Below are positions 8,296 through 16,257 of a stretch of 64,000 bases of DNA, one piece after another. The notes below the pieces were generated by a model. That model made no database searches, had not been told where the DNA came from, and worked only from the letters and a program-made list of their open reading frames with translations. The stretch is from JAJKIV01 sp036741775. GTDB lineage: Bacteria; Gemmatimonadota; Gemmatimonadetes; Gemmatimonadales; Gemmatimonadaceae. The DNA lies in the NCBI GenBank assembly GCA_036741775.1, contig DAINRQ010000003.1, positions 1 to 64,000 of the forward strand, given 5' to 3'. How positions within the stretch are numbered: position 1 is the first letter of the stretch; each line of letters opens with the position of its first letter. Position numbers and translations under genes: made by a program.

Positions 8296-10122
8296 ATGTG
8301 CGGAATCGTTGGCTACATCGGAACGCGCGTCGCAACGCCGTTGCTCATCGACGGGTTGAAGCGACTGGAGTACCGCGGGTACGACTCGGCGGGCGTCGCC
8401 GTGATGAACGGGAAGGGGGTCGAGACGCGCCGTGCCGCCGGGAAGATCTCGCGCCTCGAGACCGCCGTCGCCTCGCAGCCGATTCACGGCACGCTCGGGA
8501 TCGCGCACACGCGCTGGGCCACGCACGGGGCGCCGACCGAGGGCAATGCGCATCCGCACACGTGCTGCAAGGGACAGATCGCCGTGGTGCATAACGGCAT
8601 CATCGAGAACGCGACGGCGTTGCGGCTGACCCTGGAGGAGCGCGGCCACCGATTCACCTCGGAGACGGACACCGAAGTCATCGCGCACCTCATCGAGGAG
8701 CTGTTCGATGGCAACCTCGAGGAGGCCGTCATCCAGGCGCTGCTCAAGGTCGAGGGGACGTACGGCATCGCCGTGATCTCGAGCGCGGACCCGCAGAAGA
8801 TCGTCGCCGCGCGAAAGGGCAGTCCTCTTCTCGTGGGCCTTGGTGACAGCGAATACTTCATCGCGAGCGACGTCTCGGCGATACTCGCGCACACGCGTCA
8901 GGTGGTGTACCTCGATGACGGTGACCTCGCGGTGCTGGAGCCCGCCGGGTACCGTATCATCGACCTGAACGCGACGGAGCAGCAGAAGAAGGTCAGCAAG
9001 ATCGACTGGGATCTCGCGCAGATCGAGCGCGGCGGGTTCGCGCACTTCATGCTCAAGGAGATCTTCGAGCAGCCGACGACGATCGAGAACGCGATGCGCG
9101 GTCGGTTGTTACGCGAGGAGGGCACCGCCAAGCTGGGCGGTCTCAACCTCACGGACGAGGAGCTGCTCGCCTTCGACAACATCGTCATCACCGCGTGTGG
9201 CACGAGCTGGCACTCGGCGCTCATCGGCGAGCACATGATCGAGGAGCTCACGCGCGTGCCGGTAGAGGTCGAGTACGCGTCGGAGTTCCGCTACCGCAAC
9301 CCGATTGTCAACGAGCGGACGCTGTGCATCGTGATCTCGCAGTCGGGCGAGACGGCGGACACGCTTGCGGCCATGCGCGAGGCGAAGCGGCGCGGGGCGC
9401 GGACGTTGGGCATCGTGAACGTCGTCGGCTCCACGATCGCCCGCGAGGCGGACGGCGGCGTCTACATTCACGCCGGGCCGGAGATCGGCGTGGCGTCCAC
9501 GAAGGCGTTCACGAGCCAGGTGGTGGCCCTGCTCCTGATCACGCTCAAGATCGGACGCCTGCGCAACGTGTCGATCCTGCGAGGCCGCGAGATCATCGAG
9601 GCCCTGTTCGCGCTGCCCGGTCAGGTGCAACAGATCCTCGACCGGGCCCAGGAGATCGAAGACATCGCCGAGGAGTTCAAGCGCGCGTCGAACCTGCTGT
9701 ATCTCGGACGCGGCTACAACTTCCCCGCGGCGCTCGAAGGGGCGCTCAAACTGAAGGAGATCAGTTACATCCACGCCGAGGGCTACCCGGCGGCGGAGAT
9801 GAAGCACGGGCCGATCGCCCTCATCGACGAGATGATGCCGGTGGTGTTCATCGCGCCGCACGACTCGGTGTTCGACAAGCTCACGTCGAACGTCGCCGAA
9901 GTGAAGGCGCGGAAAGGGCGCGTCATCGCGATCACGAGCCGCGACGAGCCCTCGCTCGCCGGGAAGCTCGACTACGAGTTCCGCATCCCGGAAACGATCG
10001 ACATGCTGACGCCGGTGCTGGCGGCGATCCCATTGCAGCTGCTCGCGTACTACATCGCGGTGAAGCGCGGGTCGAACGTCGATCAGCCGCGGAACCTCGC
10101 GAAGTCGGTCACCGTCGAGTAG
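8296..10122 (+). CDS. glmS: glutamine--fructose-6-phosphate aminotransferase (isomerizing)
   Basis: The 608-residue length matches the family. The N-terminus MCGIVGYIG places the nucleophile Cys2 of the Ntn glutaminase domain (about 1-220), with the RWATHG loop. Two SIS sugar-isomerase domains follow (about 280-600), with SQSGETADT and the C-terminal AKSVTVE tail that closes the active site. It makes glucosamine-6-phosphate, the first step of UDP-GlcNAc synthesis for peptidoglycan and lipid A. The mutase just upstream would supply the next step. dtd starts at the base after the glmS stop, and maf follows 4 nt after dtd, so these probably share a transcript. Confidence 0.97.
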   Translation: MCGIVGYIGTRVATPLLIDGLKRLEYRGYDSAGVAVMNGKGVETRRAAGKISRLETAVASQPIHGTLGIAHTRWATHGAPTEGNAHPHTCCKGQIAVVHNGIIENATALRLTLEERGHRFTSETDTEVIAHLIEELFDGNLEEAVIQALLKVEGTYGIAVISSADPQKIVAARKGSPLLVGLGDSEYFIASDVSAILAHTRQVVYLDDGDLAVLEPAGYRIIDLNATEQQKKVSKIDWDLAQIERGGFAHFMLKEIFEQPTTIENAMRGRLLREEGTAKLGGLNLTDEELLAFDNIVITACGTSWHSALIGEHMIEELTRVPVEVEYASEFRYRNPIVNERTLCIVISQSGETADTLAAMREAKRRGARTLGIVNVVGSTIAREADGGVYIHAGPEIGVASTKAFTSQVVALLLITLKIGRLRNVSILRGREIIEALFALPGQVQQILDRAQEIEDIAEEFKRASNLLYLGRGYNFPAALEGALKLKEISYIHAEGYPAAEMKHGPIALIDEMMPVVFIAPHDSVFDKLTSNVAEVKARKGRVIAITSRDEPSLAGKLDYEFRIPETIDMLTPVLAAIPLQLLAYYIAVKRGSNVDQPRNLAKSVTVE

Positions 10123-10575
10123 GTGCGCGTACTGCTCCAGCGGGTCTCCCGGGCCGCGGTACACATCCGGGAGGCCGGCGCGCCCGTGAGAACGTCCGGG
10201 CGCATCGACCGCGGCTACGTGCTGCTCGTGGGGTTCACGGCGACCGACGGCGAAGCGCACGTCGCATGGATGGCGGAAAAGATCGTCGGACTTCGCCTGT
10301 TCGCCGATCCCGAGGACAAGATGAGCCTCGCGCTCGCCGATGTCGGCGGCGCGATACTCGTCGTGTCGCAGTTCACGCTTTACGGCGACGCACGGAAGGG
10401 CCGGCGCCCGAGCTTCATCGATGCGGCGCGCCCCGACATCGCGATCCCGCTCTACGACCGCTTCGTCGAGCACCTTCGCGCGACGGGCGTCCGCGTCGAG
10501 ACGGGTGAGTTCGGGGCGATGATGGACGTCGAGCTGGTGAACGACGGTCCGGTGACGCTCTGGCTCGAGCGGTAG
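10123..10575 (+). CDS. dtd: D-aminoacyl-tRNA deacylase
   Basis: This 150-residue protein of the DTD family hydrolyses D-amino acids (and glycine on tRNA-Ala) from mischarged tRNA. It starts MRVLLQRVSRAAV. The cross-subunit active-site signatures are visible: the SQFTLYGD motif, and near the C-terminus MMDVELVNDGPVT, a form of the conserved GxMxVxLxNDGPVT. The start is GTG at 10123, directly after the glmS stop codon, implying translational coupling. The next gene, maf, begins 4 nt after its stop. Confidence 0.95.
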   Translation: MRVLLQRVSRAAVHIREAGAPVRTSGRIDRGYVLLVGFTATDGEAHVAWMAEKIVGLRLFADPEDKMSLALADVGGAILVVSQFTLYGDARKGRRPSFIDAARPDIAIPLYDRFVEHLRATGVRVETGEFGAMMDVELVNDGPVTLWLER

Positions 10576-10579
10576 CCGC

Positions 10580-11221
10580 ATGCCAGCACCGCGAGTGGTA
10601 CTCGCCTCGTCGTCGCCCCGCCGTCGCGAGCTCCTGTCACTCATCGGGATCGCGCACACGGTGAGCCCGGCGGAGCTCGACGAGACCGTGCTGCCGGGTG
10701 AAGCGCCCGCACCGCACGCGGAGCGTCTCGCGCGGGCGAAGGCGGCTGCCGTCGCGGAGCGGTTGGGTGACGACCCCGGCATCGTCGTCGTTGGTGCCGA
10801 CACGATCGTGGTCGTCGACGGCGACATCCTCGGTAAGCCGAGCGACGAGGCGGCCGCGGCCGCGATGCTGCGGCGACTCGCCGGGCGATCTCACACTGTT
10901 TTCACGGCCGTGGCCGTGGCCCGCGAGCGGCAGCTGGTGTCCGGCGTGGAATCGGTAGACGTGACGTTCCGTAGACTGTCCGACGAGGACATCGCGCGCT
11001 ACATCGCGACCGGTGAGCCCATGGACAAGGCGGGCGCGTACGGTATTCAGGGCTACGGCGCGACGATCGTGGAGCGCATCGTCGGCGACTACTTCGCCGT
11101 CATGGGTCTCGCGTTAGGGCGGCTGGTGCGGCTCCTGCGGGAGGTCGGATTGGACTACCGATTCGGCGAGCTTTCCGATGCCACTGCTATGCGAGCCTCA
11201 GATCCCTCATCGCAATGCTGA
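10580..11221 (+). CDS. maf: Maf-family nucleoside triphosphate pyrophosphatase
   Basis: This 213-residue protein has the Maf opening LASSSPRRRELL, the VVGADTIVVVDG segment, the KPSDEAAAAAML segment and DKAGAYGIQGYG. Maf proteins hydrolyse modified or canonical NTPs (dTTP/UTP or m7GTP types) and are tied to house-cleaning and septum control. The last 15 bp overlap the convergent glycosyltransferase gene. The C-terminal tail of about 20 residues after the conserved GLxLxRLxxLL helix is longer than usual and low in identifiable motif. Confidence 0.93.
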   Translation: MPAPRVVLASSSPRRRELLSLIGIAHTVSPAELDETVLPGEAPAPHAERLARAKAAAVAERLGDDPGIVVVGADTIVVVDGDILGKPSDEAAAAAMLRRLAGRSHTVFTAVAVARERQLVSGVESVDVTFRRLSDEDIARYIATGEPMDKAGAYGIQGYGATIVERIVGDYFAVMGLALGRLVRLLREVGLDYRFGELSDATAMRASDPSSQC

Positions 11222-12268
11222 TCGAGATACCGACGAGTACCGCTGTTTCCACAGTTCGACCTTGCCGAGGACATCGGCCACGGTGATCCGCGGCATCCGA
11301 TCGAGCCGAGTCTCCATCGAGAGCGGATAGTCCTCGCCAGGATCTCCGTATGCGTCCACAATCAGGTCGTGAAACCGGCGGTACGGGCCGGTGCGCTTCG
11401 GGTTCGTGTACCCAATGAGGCTCACGACTGGGCGATTCAAGGCCACCGCCATGTGGAGCGGGCCGGTGTCCGGCGCGAGGACGAGGGCCGAGCCATCGAG
11501 AATCCCCACGAGGTTCCGGAGCCCACTGCCTAACGCCGAAACCGGCCGGTGCCGAGCGCGCTCCATGATCACCGCCTCGGCGTGGAGCTCGCGCGGCGAC
11601 CGCCCGCCCACGAGCACCGGCTGCACCCCGTAATCGGCGTACAGCGCGTCCACCACCTCCGCCCAGCGTTCCGGCAGCCAGTCCTTCTGCGGCTTGCTCG
11701 TCGCGACGACGATTGCCGCGACGGGGCGCTCGATCGACGCGAAGAACTCATGCTGCCATGCCCGCTCATGCTCCCACGGGCCGAGATTCCAGACGACCGG
11801 CTCGTGCGGCACGCCCAGCGCCGTGAGGAACTCGAAGTACTGGTCCTGCACGTGTTGCCCGGACCGATGCGGGGGGATCTTTCGGTTCGTGAACAGCCAG
11901 TTGAAGTCGCGGGCCCGCGCGCGGTCGAAGCCGAGCTTCACCGGCGCACGGGTGAACGACGTGACGATCCCGGCCTTGAAGTACACCTGCAGGTTCACGA
12001 CGACGTCGAACTCGCGTTGCGCGAGCTCGCGCCGGATGTCCGCGAACGCGCGCCACCCGTTCGCGCGGTCGAAGAGAATGATCTCGTCGACCGACGGATG
12101 CCCACGCACGAGCGTGGCCGGTCCTGGCTGCAAGACCCACGTGATGTGCGTGCCCGGATGATGCCGCTCGAGCGCATTGACGACGGGCAACACGTGCACG
12201 GCGTCGCCCACCGCGCTCATCATGACGATGCAAACGCGATCCAGGGATGCTGGAATCGCCGCGGTCAC
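11207..12268 (-). CDS. glycosyltransferase family 9 (heptosyltransferase-type)
   Basis: This 353-residue GT-B enzyme shows the GT9 N-terminal SAVGDAVHVLPVVNAL and the C-terminal nucleotide-sugar motif APDTGPLHMAVAL followed by VSLIGYTNPKRTGPY. Family members add ADP-heptose to LPS inner core. I place the start at GTG 12268, which overlaps the upstream kinase-like gene by 4 nt (GTGA) and has GGAGG 9 nt ahead. The open frame continues to 12955, but that extension is an out-of-frame shadow of the kinase gene. It is the third gene of a cyclase/kinase/transferase operon. Acceptor and donor are not identified. Confidence 0.87.
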   Translation of the reverse strand: MTAAIPASLDRVCIVMMSAVGDAVHVLPVVNALERHHPGTHITWVLQPGPATLVRGHPSVDEIILFDRANGWRAFADIRRELAQREFDVVVNLQVYFKAGIVTSFTRAPVKLGFDRARARDFNWLFTNRKIPPHRSGQHVQDQYFEFLTALGVPHEPVVWNLGPWEHERAWQHEFFASIERPVAAIVVATSKPQKDWLPERWAEVVDALYADYGVQPVLVGGRSPRELHAEAVIMERARHRPVSALGSGLRNLVGILDGSALVLAPDTGPLHMAVALNRPVVSLIGYTNPKRTGPYRRFHDLIVDAYGDPGEDYPLSMETRLDRMPRITVADVLGKVELWKQRYSSVSRSALR

Positions 12269-13032
12269 GCGAGCACCTCCGCGGCGGCGCCGAGCCTCGC
12301 GAGGTCGGCGTCGGCGACCGTGACCGCCCCGCGCGACCGTTGCTTGCGCGCCGAACGGAGGAGTCGCTGGAGATTGGCGTCGCCAATGCTCTGATCGCCG
12401 GGCCGGCCGAACGTCACACGATCGACGTCGAGCACGTACGCCTGCCATGGCGCACTCGCGTGGTTGACGAGAAGCACGTTCGCGATGTTGAGATCCGGAT
12501 GCCGCGCGCCGATGCGCTGGAGTGCATCGAGCAGGTCCCTCACGGCGGCGAGCGCCGACCGCATCTCCGCCGGCGATCGCTCTCGCGCGAGGAACTCCGC
12601 GAGATCCAGACCTCCCTCGACCTCGCGCGTCGCGACGTCGCACCGTACGATCAGACGGCCGGCCGGGTAGGTCGCATACGCGATCACCTCGGGCGTCGCC
12701 ACGCCCGCCGCGCGCAGCCGCACCGCTGTCCGCAACTCCTCCGGCGCACGCGTCGGATACAGGAACCGGTCCCCAGTCAGCGGCGCGAGCACCCCGCCAT
12801 GGCGCGAGTGCCGCACGACGACGCGCGTCAGACCGTCGGGGAGGGGCACTGCGTACGCCATCCCGCGACCGCGCAGCGGACGCCGGGACGGGTGGTTGGC
12901 GGCGTAGGTGTGGAGCGTCCCATCGTGAACGGCGCGCCGAACGGCACCCGCACACGACCCGAGCGCGACGACGAGGACACCGGATTCGACGAACGATGCG
13001 TACCCGGTCGGTATGTCGGGCGGCGCGATCAC
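12265..13032 (-). CDS. LPS-core kinase-like protein (Kdo/WaaP-type)
   Basis: This 255-residue protein kinase-fold protein resembles 3-deoxy-D-manno-octulosonate kinase. The catalytic loop reads RHPDLNIANVLL (Asp base and metal-binding Asn), followed by VLDVDRV in the place of the DFG motif. Such enzymes phosphorylate Kdo or core heptose of LPS in the cytoplasm. The start is GTG at 13032 overlapping the cyclase stop (GTGA), and its own stop overlaps the next GTG, so the three genes are translationally coupled. Its pairing with a GT9 transferase supports an LPS-core role. Confidence 0.8.
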   Translation of the reverse strand: MIAPPDIPTGYASFVESGVLVVALGSCAGAVRRAVHDGTLHTYAANHPSRRPLRGRGMAYAVPLPDGLTRVVVRHSRHGGVLAPLTGDRFLYPTRAPEELRTAVRLRAAGVATPEVIAYATYPAGRLIVRCDVATREVEGGLDLAEFLARERSPAEMRSALAAVRDLLDALQRIGARHPDLNIANVLLVNHASAPWQAYVLDVDRVTFGRPGDQSIGDANLQRLLRSARKQRSRGAVTVADADLARLGAAAEVLA

Positions 13033-14621
13033 GCGAGCGCGCGATATACGGTGACAGGCTCGGTCTTTCCGCGAAGCGAGAGTGGCGGACGCTCGACGAG
13101 CGGGTGCGTGCGCGTCAACGCGTCACGAAACGCCTGTGAGAGAAGGATCTCGCCGCCCTCGGCCCAGGCGCAAATGCGGCTCGCCGTGTTCACTGTGTCG
13201 CCAATGACCGTGAACTCGAGCCGTCGGTCCGAGCCGATGTTCCCTGCGAACGCTTCACCGTAATTGAGCCCGATGCCGATCTTGAGCTGCGGCCGGCCTT
13301 CGTTCACCCACCGGACGTTGAGCTGGTCGAGTGAGTGCATCATCTCCACGGATGCGTCGAGGGCGCGGTCCGCGTCGTCGGGTTCGCTGATGGGCGCGCC
13401 CCACTGCGCCATGAGCGCGTCGCCGATGAACTTGTCGAGCGTGCCGCCGTGCTTGAACACGCACTCTACCATCTCGGTGAAGAACTCCGTCAGCAGCCGG
13501 GCCGTTTCGTCGGGGTCCATCGTCGCGGACAGGGGAGTGAAGTTGCGGATGTCCGCAAACAGCACGGCGACGTTGCGCCGCTCACCACCGAGGTGGATCC
13601 CGCCCGTCGCGTCGGCGATCCGCGCGGCCATGCCCGGGCTGAAGAAGCGCTCGAAGTTACTCCGCGCGAGCACCTCTTTCCGAATGCGCTCCGCGAATCG
13701 GCTGTTCTCGATCGCGACTGCCACGATCCCCGAGAACGCAACCACGAAATCGAGGTCGTTCTCGGTGAACCGGTGTGCGCTCGTCAGGCTATCCACATAC
13801 AGCACGCCGAGCGCGCGATTCTCGCTTCCCACCAGCGGTGCGCAGACGGCGGAGCGCACCTGCTGGTGTACGATGGACTGCCCGCTGAACCGGACGTCCT
13901 CCGGCGCGTTGTCGGAAAGGATGGCCACCTTCTCCTCGATCGCCTTTCGCGCGATGGACAGCGGCACCGTTCGTCCCAACTTCACACCGGCCCGGTCTCG
14001 CGCGATGCTCGGTATGAGGTCGCCGGCATCGTCGAGTAACAGGATCGAGAAGCGATCCACATCGAGAATCTGGAACACGATCCCCGCGATCTTCTCGAGA
14101 AGCGTATCGGCGTCGAAGGCTCGGGTCAGTGCCTTCGACACCTCCAACAGGAGCGCCAGCTTCTGGCGAACGCGTTCCTCGTCAGGCAGGACGATCGCCG
14201 TCTCGTCCAGCACCGGCTGCGATCCGCTCGCCCGCAACGCCTCGGCGAACGCCTGCTCGGCGTCGGGAACCGCGCGTTGGCGGATGATCGTCGGCGCGTG
14301 CCGAGCGCCCTGCGTGTCGGCCCCGTTATCGCTGGCGTCGCTCACGCTGACGTTGAACGACAGCTTGCCGAACATGAGCACGTCGCCCGCACCGAGCCGT
14401 GCGTGTTCGACCCGCTGGCCGTTCACGAACGTGCCGTTGCTCGAGCCAAGGTCGTTGAGCTCGATGCCGGAGTCGTCCACCACGAGGGACGCGTGCCGGC
14501 GCGACACGGTCGGGTCGAGGAGCGGCACGTCGCTCGTGAGCGCGCGCCCGACCGTGAGCGACGCCCCTCGGCGTAGCTCGAAGACCTGGTCTCCGTCAGG
14601 GCTGGTCAGCCGGAACGACAT
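13029..14621 (-). CDS. class III adenylate cyclase with FHA and GAF domains
   Basis: The protein is 530 residues. An FHA domain (about 1-95: VGRALTSD, SRRHASL, DLGSSNGTFVNG) binds phosphothreonine. A GAF domain (about 165-310) is followed by a linker helix and a class III cyclase domain (about 345-505). The metal-binding Asp residues sit in FADIRNFT and DKFIGDALMAQWG. The purine-selecting Lys (LDKFIGD) and Asp (TVIGDTVNTASR), and the Asn-Arg transition-state pair in NTASR, match adenylate rather than guanylate cyclases. It probably makes cAMP in response to a kinase signal and a GAF ligand. It leads an operon with LPS-kinase-like and GT9 genes. Confidence 0.9.
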   Translation of the reverse strand: MSFRLTSPDGDQVFELRRGASLTVGRALTSDVPLLDPTVSRRHASLVVDDSGIELNDLGSSNGTFVNGQRVEHARLGAGDVLMFGKLSFNVSVSDASDNGADTQGARHAPTIIRQRAVPDAEQAFAEALRASGSQPVLDETAIVLPDEERVRQKLALLLEVSKALTRAFDADTLLEKIAGIVFQILDVDRFSILLLDDAGDLIPSIARDRAGVKLGRTVPLSIARKAIEEKVAILSDNAPEDVRFSGQSIVHQQVRSAVCAPLVGSENRALGVLYVDSLTSAHRFTENDLDFVVAFSGIVAVAIENSRFAERIRKEVLARSNFERFFSPGMAARIADATGGIHLGGERRNVAVLFADIRNFTPLSATMDPDETARLLTEFFTEMVECVFKHGGTLDKFIGDALMAQWGAPISEPDDADRALDASVEMMHSLDQLNVRWVNEGRPQLKIGIGLNYGEAFAGNIGSDRRLEFTVIGDTVNTASRICAWAEGGEILLSQAFRDALTRTHPLVERPPLSLRGKTEPVTVYRALA

Positions 14622-14645
14622 TCGGAAAAAGTAGCATAGGCTGGC

Positions 14646-14670
14646 AGCTATCAGCTATCAGCCATCAGCT
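14646..14670. repeat. TATCAGC/CATCAGC repeat fragment
   Basis: In the 80-bp gap between the cyclase start and the trpE stop there is a run of TATCAGC and CATCAGC units like the outer arm of the palindromic element at 3367-3480. No matching second arm or AACCCTCGGG core is present here. It is probably a remnant or a half-element of the same family. Confidence 0.55.
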
Positions 14671-14701
14671 CGTGTCACCCGCGCCCAGCGGCCAGCCCCA
14701 G

Positions 14702-16255
14702 TCACCGATTCCCGACACTCCTGACCCGTCCAATCGCCGTGAGCAGTGCTCTCGCCTTGTTTTCCGTCTCCTCCCACTCGCGTTCCGGGACCGAGTCGGC
14801 CACGATGCCGGCGCCGGTTTGAACCGACGCCACGCCGTCCGCGATCACGCACGTACGAATCGTGATGGCGAGGTCCATGCGCTGCGCCCCCGCCGCGATG
14901 TAACCGACCGCGCCCGCGTAGGGCCCCCGGCGCTCCGGCTCGAGCTCGTCGACGATCTCCATCGCGCGCACTTTCGGCGCGCCGGTCATCGTCCCCGCGG
15001 GGAAAGTCGCGCGAAACACGTCGAGTCCCGTCACGCCCTCGCGCAGCGTTCCCTCGACCTGACTCACGATGTGCAGCACGTGCGAGTAGCGCTCGATGCG
15101 CATCAGCTCCGACACCGTCACGCTGCCGTACTGCGCCACCCGGCCGACGTCGTTGCGGCCGAGGTCAACGAGCATCACGTGCTCCGCGCGCTCTTTTTCA
15201 TCAGCGAGGAGCTCGGCGGCGAGTCGGTCATCGTCGGCGGGTGTACGGCCGCGCGGCCGCGTCCCGGCGATCGGACGCACCGTGACGCGACGATCCGCGA
15301 CCCGCACCAGCAGCTCGGGCGAGCTGCCCACGAGCTCCATCCCGTCCAGCACCAAGTGGTACATGTACGGCGACGGGTTGAGTGCGCGGAGTGCGCGGTA
15401 CAGTGCATCCGAGCGGAAATCGTGTGGCACGGAGATGCGGCGCGACAGCAACGCCTGAAAGCAGTCGCCGGCGAAGATGTACTCGCGAATGCGCTCGACG
15501 TCCGCGAGAAACTTGTCACGTTGGTAGCTCGACGTGCCTTCCGCCGCTGGCGCGTTCCGATCGAGGCGAAGCGGCTCCAGCGCGACGGGCGCGCGGAGGC
15601 GCGCATCGATCTCCTCGAGCTCACGACGCGCGCTCTCGTACGCTTTGCGGAGCGATTCCTCGGACGCGCCGCGGTTCACCGGGACGCCGACGACGATGCG
15701 TGCCTGTGCGCGCAGGTTGTCGATGATCACCACGGCGCTCGTGAGGACGAACAGCGCGTCCGGCACCGGCACGCCTCGCGGCGGCGGAGAAGGGAGCCGC
15801 TCGATCACACGCACGACGTCGTACCCGAAATAGCCGACCGCGCCGCCCCAGAATGCACCGAGCTCCGGCGCATCCACCGCGGGGAACGCCGCCACTATCC
15901 GCTCGAGGTCCACGAGTGGGTCGGCAGGACGACGCGCGCCGTGCCAGCCAGCGCGCGGGGTCCAGTCCTCCACCACGCCGTCGGTGAGGCGCCACGCCGC
16001 TCGGGGCTCCGTTCCCAGGAACGTGTAACGCGACCACGTCTCGCCGCCAGCGGGTGCCGACTCGAGCAGGAAGGCGAACGGTCCACGGCGCAGCTTCGCG
16101 AACGCCGAGACCGGCGTATCGGTGTCCAGCATGAGCTCGTGCCACACGGGGACGAGCCCACCCTCGGCGGCCATCTCGCGAAACCGGTCGAAGCTCACCG
16201 GGGAGGGGCCTCTACAACGCTTGAAGGCACTTGGGGCTCCGGCGATATTCGCCAC
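14702..16255 (-). CDS. trpE: anthranilate synthase component I
   Basis: This chorismate-utilising enzyme has an N-terminal domain with PVWHELMLDTDTPVSAF and the tryptophan-site type motif LLESAPAGGETWSRYTFLG. Its catalytic domain has GTRPRGRTPADD, DLGRNDVGRV, TMTGAPKVRAMEI and GAVGYIAAGAQRMD. These features favour TrpE over PabB. TrpE converts chorismate and ammonia/glutamine to anthranilate; the glutaminase TrpG is not in the window. The frame can start at GTG 16255 (517 residues), but that leaves 2 bp to the divergent gene. GTG 16198 (498 residues), just before SFDRFREMA and with AGAGG upstream, is at least as likely. Confidence 0.9.
   Translation of the reverse strand: MANIAGAPSAFKRCRGPSPVSFDRFREMAAEGGLVPVWHELMLDTDTPVSAFAKLRRGPFAFLLESAPAGGETWSRYTFLGTEPRAAWRLTDGVVEDWTPRAGWHGARRPADPLVDLERIVAAFPAVDAPELGAFWGGAVGYFGYDVVRVIERLPSPPPRGVPVPDALFVLTSAVVIIDNLRAQARIVVGVPVNRGASEESLRKAYESARRELEEIDARLRAPVALEPLRLDRNAPAAEGTSSYQRDKFLADVERIREYIFAGDCFQALLSRRISVPHDFRSDALYRALRALNPSPYMYHLVLDGMELVGSSPELLVRVADRRVTVRPIAGTRPRGRTPADDDRLAAELLADEKERAEHVMLVDLGRNDVGRVAQYGSVTVSELMRIERYSHVLHIVSQVEGTLREGVTGLDVFRATFPAGTMTGAPKVRAMEIVDELEPERRGPYAGAVGYIAAGAQRMDLAITIRTCVIADGVASVQTGAGIVADSVPEREWEETENKARALLTAIGRVRSVGNR
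16221..16249 (+). promoter_or_regulatory. possible promoter of the outer-membrane protein gene
   Basis: TTGAAG (16221-16226) and GATATT (16244-16249) are separated by 17 bp, each matching four of six bases of the sigma-70 consensus. The -10 end lies 8 nt before the ATG at 16258, so initiation would give a leaderless or nearly leaderless transcript. It sits in the short region between divergent genes if trpE starts at 16198. Confidence 0.35.
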
Positions 16256-16257
16256 TC

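Noticed and set aside
9109..10827. 572-codon minus-strand frame
   Set aside because: Antisense to glmS, dtd and maf; composition typical of a GC-rich shadow.
12269..12955. N-terminal extension of the GT9 frame
   Set aside because: Out-of-frame reading of the LPS-kinase-like gene; GT9 homology begins at GTG 12268.
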